Positions 1 through 8,545 are shown, numbered from the stretch's first letter. The stretch: DNA of 46,470 nt from Paracoccaceae bacterium (GCA_026707935.1 JAPOVX010000054.1:1-46470), one strand, 5' to 3'. The notes: generated by a model not told the origin, from the sequence alone. Numbers and translations: made by a program.

Positions 1-1
1 G

Positions 2-1429
2 AGAGATGTCATTGACCTCGAGAGCACCTATAGCGATGCCGACGTGCTCAACCAGGAAAAGGGTGCTTCGGCGGGTACAGGTTCGGCAAACCCGGTTACC
101 GGAAGGGCCGGCAACGGCAAGCCGGATGACGATGACGACGACGACGATGCACAATTGAACGTCTCGCTGGCGGTAATGGAATCCGCCTTGACCCCCAGCG
201 TCCTGCAGACCCTCGACGAAATCGCGGAAAAATATTCCGAACTCGAGGTCTTGCAGAAGTCGCGCCTGCGCGCGGCGATTACGAATCCTGGCGGGTTTAC
301 GCCGAAAGAGGAAAAACGGTTTCAGAAACTCAGCGACGAAATGATCACGCTCGTCGACTCCCTGCATTTGCACAACAACCGAATCGAAGCGCTGCTTGAC
401 CAGCTCTACGGGATCAACAAGAGGATCACGAAACTGGACAGCGACATGTCCAGGCTTGCGATCCGGTCGAGGATCAATCGAAAGGAGTTCATCGCGGCTT
501 ACCTCGGGTACGAGCTTGACCCGGCATGGCCGGAGATCATCGCACAGAAACCCGGGCGAGGCTGGGCCACGTTTGTCGAAAAGCATTCGACCGCGGCTTC
601 GAAAATCCGGGAAGAGTTGTCGAAGATCTGCCAGTACGTCGGGCTGGACATGGCCGAGTTTCGGCGGATCATCCGGCAGGTCCAGAAGGGCGAGCGGGAA
701 TCCCGGATCGCCGAAAAGGAAATGATCGAAGCCAATCTCCGGCTCGTGATTTCAATTGCCAAAAAGTACACGAACCGCGGACTGCAGTTCCTGGACCTCA
801 TCCAGGAAGGCAACATCGGATTGATGAAAGCGGTGGACAAGTTCGAATATCGCCGCGGGTACAAGTTCTCCACTTACGCAACGTGGTGGATCCGCCAAGC
901 CATTACGCGTTCCATCGCCGACCAGGCAAGGACCATCCGGATTCCCGTCCACATGATCGAGACCATCAACAAGATGGTCAGGACAAGCCGGCAGATGCTG
1001 CACGAAATCGGCCGCGAACCTACGCCGGAGGAGTTGGCGCAAAAGCTGCAAATGCCGCTCGACAAGGTGCGCAAGGTCCTGAAGATCGCCAAGGAACCCA
1101 TTTCCCTGGAAACCCCTATCGGCGACGAGGAAGACAGCCAGCTCGGCGACTTCATCGAGGACAAGAATGCCATCTTGCCGCTCGACAGTGCAATTCAGGG
1201 AAACCTCAAGGAAACCACGACACGGGTTCTGGCTTCGCTTACGGCGCGCGAAGAACGGGTTCTTCGCATGCGATTTGGCATCGGGATGAACACGGATCAC
1301 ACGCTTGAGGAAGTCGGCAAGCAATTCAGCGTGACGCGCGAGCGGATCAGGCAGATCGAGGCAAAGGCACTTCGGAAACTCAAGCATCCGAGCCGCAGCC
1401 GGCGGCTCAGATCGTTTCTCGAGCAATAG
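2..1429 (+). CDS. rpoD: RNA polymerase sigma factor RpoD (sigma-70), 5' truncated by window edge
   Basis: Primary sigma factor, which directs core RNA polymerase to housekeeping promoters. The reading frame is open from the window edge, so the GTG at 44 is not the true start; the N-terminal region 1.1 and region 1.2 lie outside. What is seen: the sigma-70 non-conserved region with a run of eight aspartates near base 145-170, then region 2 ([19 protein letters not shown], followed by the [10 protein letters not shown] and [10 protein letters not shown] segments) around bases 730-930, region 3, and region 4 with the helix-turn-helix [20 protein letters not shown] near 1300-1360. The C-terminus ([16 protein letters not shown]) is typical. 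Nothing looks broken. The next gene is 238 bases downstream on the same strand. Confidence 0.97.
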   Translation, partial: RDVIDLESTYSDADVLNQEKGASAGTGSANPVTGRAGNGKPDDDDDDDDAQLNVSLAVMESALTPSVLQTLDEIAEKYSELEVLQKSRLRAAITNPGGFTPKEEKRFQKLSDEMITLVDSLHLHNNRIEALLDQLYGINKRITKLDSDMSRLAIRSRINRKEFIAAYLGYELDPAWPEIIAQKPGRGWATFVEKHSTAASKIREELSKICQYVGLDMAEFRRIIRQVQKGERESRIAEKEMIEANLRLVISIAKKYTNRGLQFLDLIQEGNIGLMKAVDKFEYRRGYKFSTYATWWIRQAITRSIADQARTIRIPVHMIETINKMVRTSRQMLHEIGREPTPEELAQKLQMPLDKVRKVLKIAKEPISLETPIGDEEDSQLGDFIEDKNAILPLDSAIQGNLKETTTRVLASLTAREERVLRMRFGIGMNTDHTLEEVGKQFSVTRERIRQIEAKALRKLKHPSRSRRLRSFLEQ

Positions 1430-1660
1430 AGCCGGTTCAACGGGAACGCGCGTTCCGGCGAACTGCTCCATCGTGCCATCGGGGCGCCCGGCGAGGACCG
1501 GGGCCCGTTTTCGGTCGACCGCCTGTTCGAGCAAACACATCTGGCCGCCGACTGGATCGGGAGTACGGACATCCCGGTGGAGGCGCGCCAAGAGATCTGC
1601 TCCGGCAACGCCAAAACCCTGCGCGGACGCGAACGACATCCCGACCTGGCAAAATCGAGG
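1430..1660 (+). pseudogene. Possible relic of an amidohydrolase C-terminus
   Basis: Immediately after the rpoD stop, the frame starting at 1430 is open and reads through about 75 residues. Its second half (VDRLFEQTHLAADWIGSTD, then IPVEARQEICSGNAKTLRG) resembles the last helices of COG2159-type amidohydrolases, which usually end in a segment like 'LPISDEAKRKILGGNAARLL'. No start codon with a ribosome binding site and no catalytic part is present, and the frame then runs into the following gene out of phase. I read it as a possible decayed 3' end. The match is by eye to a short motif, so it could be chance. Confidence 0.28.
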
Positions 1661-1667
1661 AGCCACT

Positions 1668-2465
1668 TTGAAACTTTATCACGGAATCACAAGCGTCTGT
1701 TCGATCAAGGTCCGTATCGGATTGGCCGAGATCGGCCTGGATTACGACAGCCAGACGCTCGACCTGCAAGAGGGCGATCAGCACGAAGCCGGTTACATTG
1801 CGCTCAATCCGGACGCCGTCGTCCCGACTCTCATCGACGGCGATCTGGTCCTGGTGGAATCGAGCCTGATCCTCGAATACCTCGACCGCGAATACAACGA
1901 TGGCTGGCTGATGCCGCCGGGTCGGATGGCACAGGCAGCTGCACGGCACTGGCTCCTGAAGTGCCTGGCCATTCACGACGCCATAAATTCGCTGACGTTT
2001 TCAACGGCTCTGAGGGATCGGACACTGGCAAGCAAGACCGCAGAGGAAATCGCGGCCTCTCTCGCCAGAATGCCCGATCCCCTCAAGAGACTGAAACGGA
2101 AGGACCTGTTGGCGAACGGGTTGGAGTCGGTCCACGTCGAGCAGGCGCTTCGCATCCTGCGGCGGACCTTTGCGGAAATGGAGGCTGCACTGGAGCGGTC
2201 AGAGTGGATGAACGGGCCGGAATTCGGTATTTCGGACATTGCCCTGGTCTCCTACATCGACCGGCTTGAGCGGCTCGGGTTCGGGGACATGCTGAAGGCG
2301 CCGGCGCCGCGCATTGCCGGCTGGCTTTCAGCGATGCGGGCACGGGCGAGCTATCGATCGGAAGTCAGCGGCAAAATCGATCACGCGGCAGCCGAAAGAA
2401 TGCGGTTGTCCGGCGGAAAATACTGGCCGGAATTGAGGCAGCGCTGGCTCCATTCCCAGGCGTGA
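1668..2465 (+). CDS. Glutathione S-transferase family protein
   Basis: Predicted cytosolic glutathione transferase of 265 residues. The N-terminal thioredoxin-like domain (LYHGITSVCSIKVRIGLAEI, then LNPDAVVPTLIDGDLVLVES and the helix SLILEYLDREY) covers about residues 1-85; the rest is the all-helical C-terminal domain, ending with the usual DIALVSYIDRLERLGF segment. I chose a TTG start at 1668 because the GST fold begins there and GAGGAG lies five bases upstream; the same frame is open further 5' but encodes nothing GST-like. The Cys in SVCSIKV sits at the position of the catalytic Cys/Ser of beta/omega-type GSTs, but the substrate cannot be told. It appears to be a single-gene unit. Confidence 0.85.
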   Translation: MKLYHGITSVCSIKVRIGLAEIGLDYDSQTLDLQEGDQHEAGYIALNPDAVVPTLIDGDLVLVESSLILEYLDREYNDGWLMPPGRMAQAAARHWLLKCLAIHDAINSLTFSTALRDRTLASKTAEEIAASLARMPDPLKRLKRKDLLANGLESVHVEQALRILRRTFAEMEAALERSEWMNGPEFGISDIALVSYIDRLERLGFGDMLKAPAPRIAGWLSAMRARASYRSEVSGKIDHAAAERMRLSGGKYWPELRQRWLHSQA

Positions 2466-2609
2466 GGTCTGCCGGCTGGATTGTGAAGAAAACCGCAATG
2501 GACCTTCGCGAGATCATCCATCGAGCACTGGGCACCCCCCCGGCATCGTGAACCGGGAAGTGAAGGCCTGCGGCCCGGACGCAAACGGACGCCCTCCTGA
2601 TACCCCGGG

Positions 2610-2627
2610 GCCGCCCTTTCGGGCGGC
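2610..2627 (+). terminator. GC-rich hairpin downstream of the GST gene
   Basis: Perfect seven-base-pair stem GCCGCCC (2610-2616) / GGGCGGC (2621-2627) around a TTTC loop, about 145 bases after the GST stop. No T-tract follows on either strand, so it is at best an imperfect terminator; it could instead be a repeat unit or an RNA-stabilising hairpin. Confidence 0.4.
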
Positions 2628-2836
2628 AATGACGCCGTCGCGCCAAGCGGCCAATCAGTCCGAACGCGGCGAGAAATTTTTCACCCTGGACGTCAGGACC
2701 TCGCAAGGCCCACATCAGCGTCAAGCGGGGGCCAGGCTGCGGAGCGGGTCCAGGCCGTGCCTGGCATGGATCCGGGTTGTCTCCGGATACCGGTGACGCG
2801 GGATCTGCGCGATGTCTCCCGCACTTCTCAACTGCC

Positions 2837-2864
2837 TTTACGAACGCATTACCCAACGTATATC
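2837..2864 (+). promoter_or_regulatory. Candidate sigma-70 promoter for the dctPQM operon
   Basis: TTTACG (2837-2842), a 16-base spacer, then TATATC (2859-2864), in an otherwise GC-rich stretch. It would place transcription start near 2871, giving a leader of about 60 bases before the dctP ATG at 2930. This is a by-eye consensus match only. Confidence 0.42.
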
Positions 2865-2929
2865 TTCGGTCTCCCTGCCATAGCTCCAATGGCACGTTAC
2901 GATCACAACATCAGGAACAGAGGAAGACC

Positions 2930-3934
2930 ATGAGGAATTTGACGACTGCCCTCATCGCAGTGGCGATGGCGATGACCGGTGTCTCGGCCGGAGCCGGGTG
3001 CGATGACGGTGAAACCGTGATCAAGTTCAGCCACGTCACCAACACGGACAAGCATCCGAAAGGCATAGCTGCCACGCTTCTTGCCGAACGGGTCAATGCG
3101 GAAATGAATGGCAGCGCCTGCATGGAGGTTTTTCCCAATTCGACGCTCTACGATGACAACAAGGTTCTCGAGGCGTTGTTGCAGGGCGACGTTCAACTGG
3201 CCGCGCCATCCCTTTCGAAATTCGAAAAGTTCACCAAACAGTTCCGGATCTTCGACCTGCCCTTCATGTTCCGGGATGTCGATGCCGTGGATGCATTCCA
3301 GAATTCCGACGCCGGCCGGGCAATGAAAGACAGCATGAGGAAACGAGGCCTCCAGGGTCTGGCATTCTGGCATAACGGGATGAAGCAGATGTCGGCGAAC
3401 AGGCCGCTCATTCATCCGAGCGATGCCAACGGACTGAAGTTCAGGGTGCAGTCATCCGATGTTCTCGTCGCGCAAATGGAAGCGATCGGGGGCTCGCCCC
3501 AGAAAATGGCGTTTTCCGAGGTCTACGGCGCATTGCAACAGGGCGTAGTGGACGGACAGGAAAACACCTGGTCCAACATTTACGGCAAGAAGTTCTTTGA
3601 AGTTCAGGACGGCATAACGGAAACGAACCACGGCATCATCGACTACCTGGTCGTTACGTCTGTTGACTGGCTCGACACTCTACCCGAGGATATTCGTTCG
3701 CATTTCCTGGCGATACTCGAGGAAGTCACGGTTACCCGCAACAAGGAAGCGGTTCAGGTCAACCGGGAAGCACGCCAGGCAATCATCGCCGCTGGCGGAA
3801 TTGTTCGCGAGCTGACGCCGGATCAACGCCAGGCATGGGTTGACGTTATGAAGGATGTCTGGGCCCAGTTCGAAGAGGACGTTGGTGCGCACAACATATC
3901 GACAGCCCAGGAACTGAACATGCTGACAAATTGA
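2930..3934 (+). CDS. dctP: TRAP transporter solute-binding protein DctP
   Basis: Periplasmic substrate-binding subunit of a TRAP transporter, 334 residues. The N-terminus MRNLTTALIAVAMAMTGVSA is a signal peptide. The mature part has the family landmarks: FSHVTNTDKHPKG after strand 1, ALLQGDVQLAAPS, the FDLPFMF segment, and FRVQSSD with Arg172 in the position that pairs with the substrate carboxylate in DctP proteins. ALQQGVVDGQENTWSNIY is also typical. The ATG at 2930 follows AGAGGAAG and places the signal peptide at the start; the frame is open further upstream without sense. First gene of dctPQM. The ligand is probably an organic acid anion, but its identity is not readable from sequence. 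Confidence 0.95.
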   Translation: MRNLTTALIAVAMAMTGVSAGAGCDDGETVIKFSHVTNTDKHPKGIAATLLAERVNAEMNGSACMEVFPNSTLYDDNKVLEALLQGDVQLAAPSLSKFEKFTKQFRIFDLPFMFRDVDAVDAFQNSDAGRAMKDSMRKRGLQGLAFWHNGMKQMSANRPLIHPSDANGLKFRVQSSDVLVAQMEAIGGSPQKMAFSEVYGALQQGVVDGQENTWSNIYGKKFFEVQDGITETNHGIIDYLVVTSVDWLDTLPEDIRSHFLAILEEVTVTRNKEAVQVNREARQAIIAAGGIVRELTPDQRQAWVDVMKDVWAQFEEDVGAHNISTAQELNMLTN

Positions 3935-3948
3935 TCCGCGATTTCGAA

Positions 3949-3979
3949 CAGTACGGCCGGGTCCTACCCGGCCGTACTG
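3949..3979 (+). terminator. Perfect 14-bp hairpin between dctP and dctQ
   Basis: CAGTACGGCCGGGT (3949-3962), loop CCT, then ACCCGGCCGTACTG (3966-3979): a perfect, very GC-rich stem lying 14 bases after the dctP stop and 24 bases before dctQ. There is no T-tract. Placement between a binding-protein gene and its membrane subunits is typical of hairpins that protect the 5' message or partly terminate, so that DctP is made in excess over DctQM. Confidence 0.75.
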
Positions 3980-4003
3980 CCTGCCAATAGAGACGCGCAT
4001 TCG

Positions 4004-4675
4004 ATGAACCGGCCGCAGAGCATTGGTGACAGGATCGAACAGACCCTGATCGGCGGTATTCTCGGATTGATGACCGCCATCACCTTTGCCAACGTCATTG
4101 CGCGATATGTATTCAATTCGAATATCCTTTGGGCACTGGAACTGACCGTATTCCTTTTCGCATGGACGGTTCTTCTCGGCGCCTCGTATGCCGTCAAGGT
4201 CGGATCCCATCTCGGAGTGGACATCGTCCTGATGTCCGTGAGCCCGCGCACGCGAAAGCTGATCGGGATATTCTCCGTTGCCTGCTGCATCGTGTTCTCG
4301 TTCCTGCTCCTGAAAGGCTCGTGGGATTACTGGGCCAACTTCGCCAACCTGCCGAGAACCGACGGCCGATGGTTCCCGACGGGCTTCGAGGACAGGTTCC
4401 GGGGCAAGGGCTGGTATGAAACACAGGACATCCCGATGCCCGCAGTCTTCAGGTTTCTGGAGGATTGGTTCAACGACGGTGACCCCTACGAAAAGATCCC
4501 CCGGTTGATACCATATTCCGTTCTGCCCCTTTCCATGGCGCTCCTGCTCTGGCGATTTCTCCAGGCAGCATCACGTCTTTGGCAAGGCGAGATAGACATG
4601 CTGGTTGCCAGCCATGAAGTCGATGAGGGGACGAACACCAATGGGCCCCCCGAGGCTCCCGGAAACAACCGGTGA
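4004..4675 (+). CDS. dctQ: TRAP transporter small permease DctQ
   Basis: Small four-helix integral membrane subunit of the TRAP transporter, 223 residues. Predicted helices at about residues 17-35, 46-66, 86-106 and 168-188. The ILWALELTVFLFAWTVLLGA stretch and KVGSHLGVDIV match the conserved DctQ centre. Unlike the usual 160-190 residue subunit, it has a roughly 60-residue hydrophilic insert between helices 3 and 4 (residues 108-168, rich in W, F, D and R). It follows dctP across a strong hairpin and precedes dctM by nine bases, so the three are one operon. Confidence 0.92.
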   Translation: MNRPQSIGDRIEQTLIGGILGLMTAITFANVIARYVFNSNILWALELTVFLFAWTVLLGASYAVKVGSHLGVDIVLMSVSPRTRKLIGIFSVACCIVFSFLLLKGSWDYWANFANLPRTDGRWFPTGFEDRFRGKGWYETQDIPMPAVFRFLEDWFNDGDPYEKIPRLIPYSVLPLSMALLLWRFLQAASRLWQGEIDMLVASHEVDEGTNTNGPPEAPGNNR

Positions 4676-4684
4676 GACCAGGCA

Positions 4685-6061
4685 ATGGATGTCATTCTCC
4701 TTTTTTCGATGGTTATAGGGTTCCTGCTTCTCGGCATTCCGATTGCGGTTGCTCTCGGACTGTCGTCCATGCTCTTTCTACTCTGGTTTTCGGACAGTTC
4801 GCTCGCCTCGATTGCCCAGACACTGTTCAGCGCGTTCGAAGGCCACTACACATTGCTTGCAATCCCGTTTTTCGTCCTGGCATCGAGCTTCATGTCGACC
4901 GGCGGAGTCGCGCGTCGGATCATTCGCTTCTCGATTGCTTGCGTCGGACATTTTCATGGCGGGCTGGCGATCGCCGGCGTGTTTGCCTGCATGATATTCG
5001 CGGCATTGTCGGGATCGTCACCCGCGACCGTGGTGGCGATCGGGACGATCGCCATCTCGGGCATGCGCCAGGCCGGCTACAGCAAGGAATTTGCCGCGGG
5101 CGTGATCTGCAATGCCGGCACGCTCGGAATCCTGATTCCCCCATCGATTGTCATGGTCGTCTATGCAGCCGCCGTGGAGGTCTCGGTTGGACGCATGTTT
5201 CTGGCAGGCGTACTCCCCGGGTTGACCGCCGGCATCATGCTGATGGTCAGTATCTACGTGGTCGCCAGGCTGACAGACTTGCCGAAAGGCAACTGGGCCG
5301 GCTGGAAAGAAATCGCCGAATCCGGGCGTGAGGCCGGTTGGGGTATCTTTCTGGTCGTCATAATCCTGGGAGGGATTTACGGTGGAGTGTTTACGCCGAC
5401 AGAGGCGGCCGCCGTCGCAGCCGTCTATGCCTGGGCGATCGCCTGTTTCGTCTACCGGGACATGGGTCCGCTTGCAGCGGAGGGCGCCGGCGAACGATTC
5501 GGGCTGCGGCACAAGCCGGGGGCGCTGTTGGCCGCGTTGTGGCACCGGGACACGCGCACGACCCTCTACGAAGCGGGAATGCTGACAGTCGTATTGCTGT
5601 TTGTCATCTCCAATGCCCTGATTCTCAAACATGTTCTTACCGACGAACAGGTCCCCCAGAAGATCACGGAAGCGATGCTTGCGGTCGGGCTCGGCCCCAT
5701 AACGTTTCTCATCGTGGTCAATCTGATCCTGTTGGTTGGCGGTCAGTTCATGGAACCTTCGGGGCTCCTGGTGATCGTGGCCCCACTGGTCTTTCCGATC
5801 GCAATCGAACTCGGGATAGACCCGATCCACCTCGGCATCATCATGGTGGTCAACATGGAGATCGGCATGATCACGCCACCGGTCGGTCTCAACCTTTTTG
5901 TCACTTCGGGCGTGGCCGGGATGCCCGTCATGAAAGTCGTCACCGCCGCGCTGCCATTCCTCGCCGTGCTGTTCATGTTCCTGATCCTGGTGACTTACGT
6001 TCCGTGGCTGTCGACGGTCCTGCCAAATGCCCTGATGGGGCCTGAAATCGTCACACGGTAA
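4685..6061 (+). CDS. dctM: TRAP transporter large permease DctM
   Basis: Large membrane subunit that carries out Na+-coupled transport with DctP and DctQ; 458 residues. It is hydrophobic throughout, with family landmarks: IPFFVLASSFMSTGGVARRI (about 60-80), FAALSGSSPATVVAIG (about 105-120), GTLGILIPPSIVMVVYA (about 146-161), and near the end MEPSGLLVIVAPL and IGMITPPVGLNLFV. Between about residues 259 and 296 there is a charged insert (YRDMGPLAAEGAGE onward) longer than in the typical subunit of about 430 residues. The start at 4685 is the first in-frame ATG after dctQ. Confidence 0.95.
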   Translation: MDVILLFSMVIGFLLLGIPIAVALGLSSMLFLLWFSDSSLASIAQTLFSAFEGHYTLLAIPFFVLASSFMSTGGVARRIIRFSIACVGHFHGGLAIAGVFACMIFAALSGSSPATVVAIGTIAISGMRQAGYSKEFAAGVICNAGTLGILIPPSIVMVVYAAAVEVSVGRMFLAGVLPGLTAGIMLMVSIYVVARLTDLPKGNWAGWKEIAESGREAGWGIFLVVIILGGIYGGVFTPTEAAAVAAVYAWAIACFVYRDMGPLAAEGAGERFGLRHKPGALLAALWHRDTRTTLYEAGMLTVVLLFVISNALILKHVLTDEQVPQKITEAMLAVGLGPITFLIVVNLILLVGGQFMEPSGLLVIVAPLVFPIAIELGIDPIHLGIIMVVNMEIGMITPPVGLNLFVTSGVAGMPVMKVVTAALPFLAVLFMFLILVTYVPWLSTVLPNALMGPEIVTR

Positions 6062-6112
6062 AGACAACGTGCAAAATCCTGTAACCCGTGAAATCGATCG
6101 AATGGTCGCCTG

Positions 6113-6988
6113 ATGGAACCAATCGACATCTTTCCCAAGCTGTGGGCGATTTCCGACCTCCATGTTTCCCATCCGAGCAACAGGGAAATGCTCGAGGACA
6201 TTCCCGCCCATCCAAACGACTGGCTCATTCTCGCCGGAGACGTCGCCAACGGTTACCGCCGCCTGGACTGGTGTTTCGAAGTTCTTTGCGGACGCTTTCG
6301 ACAAGTCGTCTGGACGCCTGGGAACCACGACCTGTGGAGTCGCACCGGTGTGGCCAATGAGCCACGCGGCATGGACCTGTATCACCGTCTGGTCGAAATC
6401 GCGCACCAGCACGGAGTGTTGACGCCGGAGGACCCCTACCCGGTCTTTTCCCGTGCAACCGGCGACGTGGTCATTGCCCCGTTGTTTCTGCATTTCGACT
6501 ACAGCTTTCGCCCTGCCCGTGTTCACATGGACAATGTCGTGAAGTGGGCGCTTGAGGCAAATGTCTTTCCGGCTGATGAGCGTTTGCTCCACAGCGATCC
6601 GTTTCCCGATCACCAGTCGTTGTGCGCCTGGCGGTGCGCGGTCACAATCCGGCGCCTGGCTGCCTGCAGAACGGACATGCCCAAGGTCCTGGTCAACCAC
6701 TATCCTCTGGAGGAGTCACTCGCGGTCCTTCCGCGTGTACCGCGTTTTACGCCCTGGTGCGGTACCCGCCGCTCACGTGCCTGGCACGTTCGATTCAATG
6801 CCTGCGCCGTGATCTATGGTCACCTTCATATCCGCGGGACCGAATGGTTGGACGGGGTGCCGTTCCAGGAAGTGTCGCTGGGCTATCCGGGGCAATGGCG
6901 GCCTGCTCGGGGAATCGGCCACTACCTGCGGGAAGTCGAATTGTCCGTGGACGCCCGTCCGGGACAGGAATCGAAGGCGGTTCGATGA
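6113..6988 (+). CDS. Calcineurin-like metallophosphoesterase, PptH-like (putative phosphopantetheinyl hydrolase)
   Basis: Binuclear-metal phosphoesterase of 291 residues. All metal-binding motifs are present: DLH (Asp15, His17), GD (Asp43), GNHD (Asn71, His72), NHYPL (His196) and GHLH (His237, His239). The spacing, LTPEDPYPV, the FDYSFRP segment and the C-terminal EVSLGYPGQW resemble the actinobacterial metallophosphoesterases encoded next to phosphopantetheinyl transferases; the mycobacterial member PptH removes 4'-phosphopantetheine from carrier proteins. Here the stop codon overlaps the start of a phosphopantetheinyl transferase gene (ATGA), supporting translational coupling and an opposing-enzyme role. 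Function is inferred from that pairing; the metallophosphoesterase fold itself is clear. It starts 51 bases after dctM and may be co-transcribed with the transporter. Confidence 0.82.
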   Translation: MEPIDIFPKLWAISDLHVSHPSNREMLEDIPAHPNDWLILAGDVANGYRRLDWCFEVLCGRFRQVVWTPGNHDLWSRTGVANEPRGMDLYHRLVEIAHQHGVLTPEDPYPVFSRATGDVVIAPLFLHFDYSFRPARVHMDNVVKWALEANVFPADERLLHSDPFPDHQSLCAWRCAVTIRRLAACRTDMPKVLVNHYPLEESLAVLPRVPRFTPWCGTRRSRAWHVRFNACAVIYGHLHIRGTEWLDGVPFQEVSLGYPGQWRPARGIGHYLREVELSVDARPGQESKAVR

Positions 6989-7764
6989 GCATTTCGGATT
7001 CCGGCGATGTGCAATGGTGGCGACCTCATGCTTCGTGCGCCGGCGTCGAAATCCTGCATGTCGACCTCTCTCCCAACGAATCACACGACCAGGCTGCCTT
7101 GGCCTGGCTCGACTGCACCGAATATCAACGGTGGCAACGGTTTCGTGTCGAGCGGGCGCGGCGCCAGTTTTCACGATGCCGGGCGGCACTGCGCATGTGC
7201 CTGTGCGAGCGTCTCGGTTGCCGAAACGACCGACTCGCATTCGGAGCGGGAAAGTACGGCAAACCTTTTGCCATGATCGACGGTCGGGCCAGTGAGGCGG
7301 CCTTCAACGTGAGCCACAGCCATGAGCACGGACTCATCGCATTCGGAACCGACGGCGTTAGGCTTGGCGTGGATGTGGAGACGCGCAGGGCGCGCGACAC
7401 ACTTCGCCTCGCCAGTGAATCGGTCTTTGGCAAGTGCGAGCGAGATGCACTCGCCGGGCTTTCCGGATGGGACTGGTACGTCCTGTTCTTCCGTCTCTGG
7501 ACCGTCAAGGAGGCATTGATCAAGGCGCTGGGGACGGGATTTTCGCTCAATCCGCGCAAGTTCGAGGTCCCTCAAGGCGTTCTGGAAGGAGATTCGTCGT
7601 CGCGTTTCCGCTTTCCGCACCTTCCGGACAATCAATGGCTTGTGGCGGACCTGGGGGACCGCCGCTTCGCCGCATCGCTTGCACTGGAAACAGAGGCAGA
7701 CGACGATGCGAAACCGGAGATCACTTTTCCGCTCCATGAGGACACGCCGCGTTTCATCGCGTAG
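6985..7764 (+). CDS. 4'-phosphopantetheinyl transferase (Sfp/AcpT superfamily)
   Basis: Transfers 4'-phosphopantetheine from CoA to a serine of acyl, peptidyl or aryl carrier proteins. The 259-residue product has the three superfamily motifs: FNVSHSHEHGLIAFG (about 107-121), GVDVE with Mg-binding Asp130 and Glu132, and WTVKEALIKALG (172-183). A two-lobed length of about 260 residues is that of Sfp/Gsp-type enzymes, not the 120-residue AcpS. The ATG at 6985 overlaps the upstream stop by four bases; the frame is open for 121 codons upstream but that is antiphase to the phosphoesterase gene. No carrier protein or synthase lies in the window, so its target is unknown. Confidence 0.93.
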   Translation: MSISDSGDVQWWRPHASCAGVEILHVDLSPNESHDQAALAWLDCTEYQRWQRFRVERARRQFSRCRAALRMCLCERLGCRNDRLAFGAGKYGKPFAMIDGRASEAAFNVSHSHEHGLIAFGTDGVRLGVDVETRRARDTLRLASESVFGKCERDALAGLSGWDWYVLFFRLWTVKEALIKALGTGFSLNPRKFEVPQGVLEGDSSSRFRFPHLPDNQWLVADLGDRRFAASLALETEADDDAKPEITFPLHEDTPRFIA

Positions 7765-7774
7765 GATATTCCGG

Positions 7775-7800
7775 GCCACGATCCATGGGTTGATCGTGGC
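7775..7800 (+). terminator. Hairpin after the phosphopantetheinyl transferase gene
   Basis: GCCACGATC (7775-7783), eight-base loop, GATCGTGGC (7792-7800): a perfect nine-base-pair stem beginning 11 bases after the stop codon. No T-tract follows. Its position at the end of a plus-strand run and before a minus-strand gene fits a transcription end point for the operon. Confidence 0.55.
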
Positions 7801-7960
7801 TCGCCATCACGAAATTCCGGCAGGGTTCGGGAGTGAAGCGGCTTCCGTGACTGACTAAACCCGGGCAATGGCCGGGCCCAGGGTCTCTGTGCCCTGACAG
7901 GCGGCGACCGATTCGAATTCCGGTGCCGGAACGCATGGCCACGGGGGTGTTACCCGGACG

Positions 7961-8545
7961 TCAGGCCCGGTGCGATCGTTCGTCAACCAGTATTTTCAAC
8001 CTGTCTGCCATGACCCTTGCCTCGGTCGACCGGGTCGCGCCTCCAACGCCGACCCGTTTGCCGATCCGCCAGTAAAGACCGGGAATCCAGCGAAAACCGG
8101 CCGGCCGCCGCAGCCTGATCAGGAATCCGTTGGTCGGCTTGAATGCGAACATACCGCGGTCAACTGAACCTATGTTGTCGAACGCGCAAATCAGATCGCC
8201 GGAATCGTCGAACAACCCGTCCTCGGTCAACACGATTCCGGTCTTCGACATGGTCAAATGCCGCCAGGCCTGCCAAAGGAAACCGGCACCAAGAACAACG
8301 GAAACGATTTGAACTGAAACGCTTCGCTCGGGAGACAACAGCCCGTGACCTGCCAGCACGACACCGAGAATGCCAAGCGCGAGGACGCCAAGCCACCGCC
8401 TCCCCTGGGAAATCTGCAGTTCGGCAATTGATCGGGACAACAGGAAGCCTCCGTCTATCGGTTTTCCGGTTCGCGAGGTCGGTCCGGCGCCGTCACCCGC
8501 GACTCCTTGGAACCACCTCATGACCGGGTTGCTCCGGTTCATCAT
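7961..8545 (-). CDS. Hypothetical membrane protein with two N-terminal transmembrane segments
   Basis: I do not recognise a named family. The 194-residue product has an N-terminal cytoplasmic stretch, two predicted helices at about residues 51-70 (WLGVLALGILGVVLAGHGLL) and 79-95, then a globular C-terminal half of beta-rich character (LTEDGLFDDSGDLICAFDNI, FLIRLRRPAGFRWIPGLYW), a layout like small PH-like membrane proteins. The start is ambiguous: ATG at 8545 overlaps the upstream dehydrogenase gene by 53 bases, while the ATG at 8521 has a GGAG ten bases before it and reduces the overlap to 29. Overlap and common strand suggest translation coupled to that gene. Confidence 0.7.
   Translation of the reverse strand: MMNRSNPVMRWFQGVAGDGAGPTSRTGKPIDGGFLLSRSIAELQISQGRRWLGVLALGILGVVLAGHGLLSPERSVSVQIVSVVLGAGFLWQAWRHLTMSKTGIVLTEDGLFDDSGDLICAFDNIGSVDRGMFAFKPTNGFLIRLRRPAGFRWIPGLYWRIGKRVGVGGATRSTEARVMADRLKILVDERSHRA

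Larger units (their letters stand above)
2466..2929. other. Gene-free interval between GST and dctP
   Basis: 464 bases with no convincing gene. A minus-strand frame spanning 2365-2895 is open but shows no recognisable domain and overlaps the GST gene antisense. The interval holds a GC-rich hairpin near 2610 and, at its right end, a candidate promoter and the dctP leader. Confidence 0.6.

Noticed and set aside
752..1666. 304-codon minus-strand open frame across the rpoD end
   Set aside because: Antisense shadow of rpoD; no recognisable protein.
2365..2895. 176-codon minus-strand open frame in the GST-dctP gap
   Set aside because: Overlaps the GST gene antisense, has no domain, and its composition is that of random GC-rich DNA. 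A few patches look peptide-like but match nothing I know.
5018..6700. 560-codon open frame on the minus strand
   Set aside because: Antisense to dctM and the phosphoesterase gene. The translation is rich in His, Asp, Gln and Arg with no domain, as expected from the reverse complement of a GC-rich membrane-protein gene.
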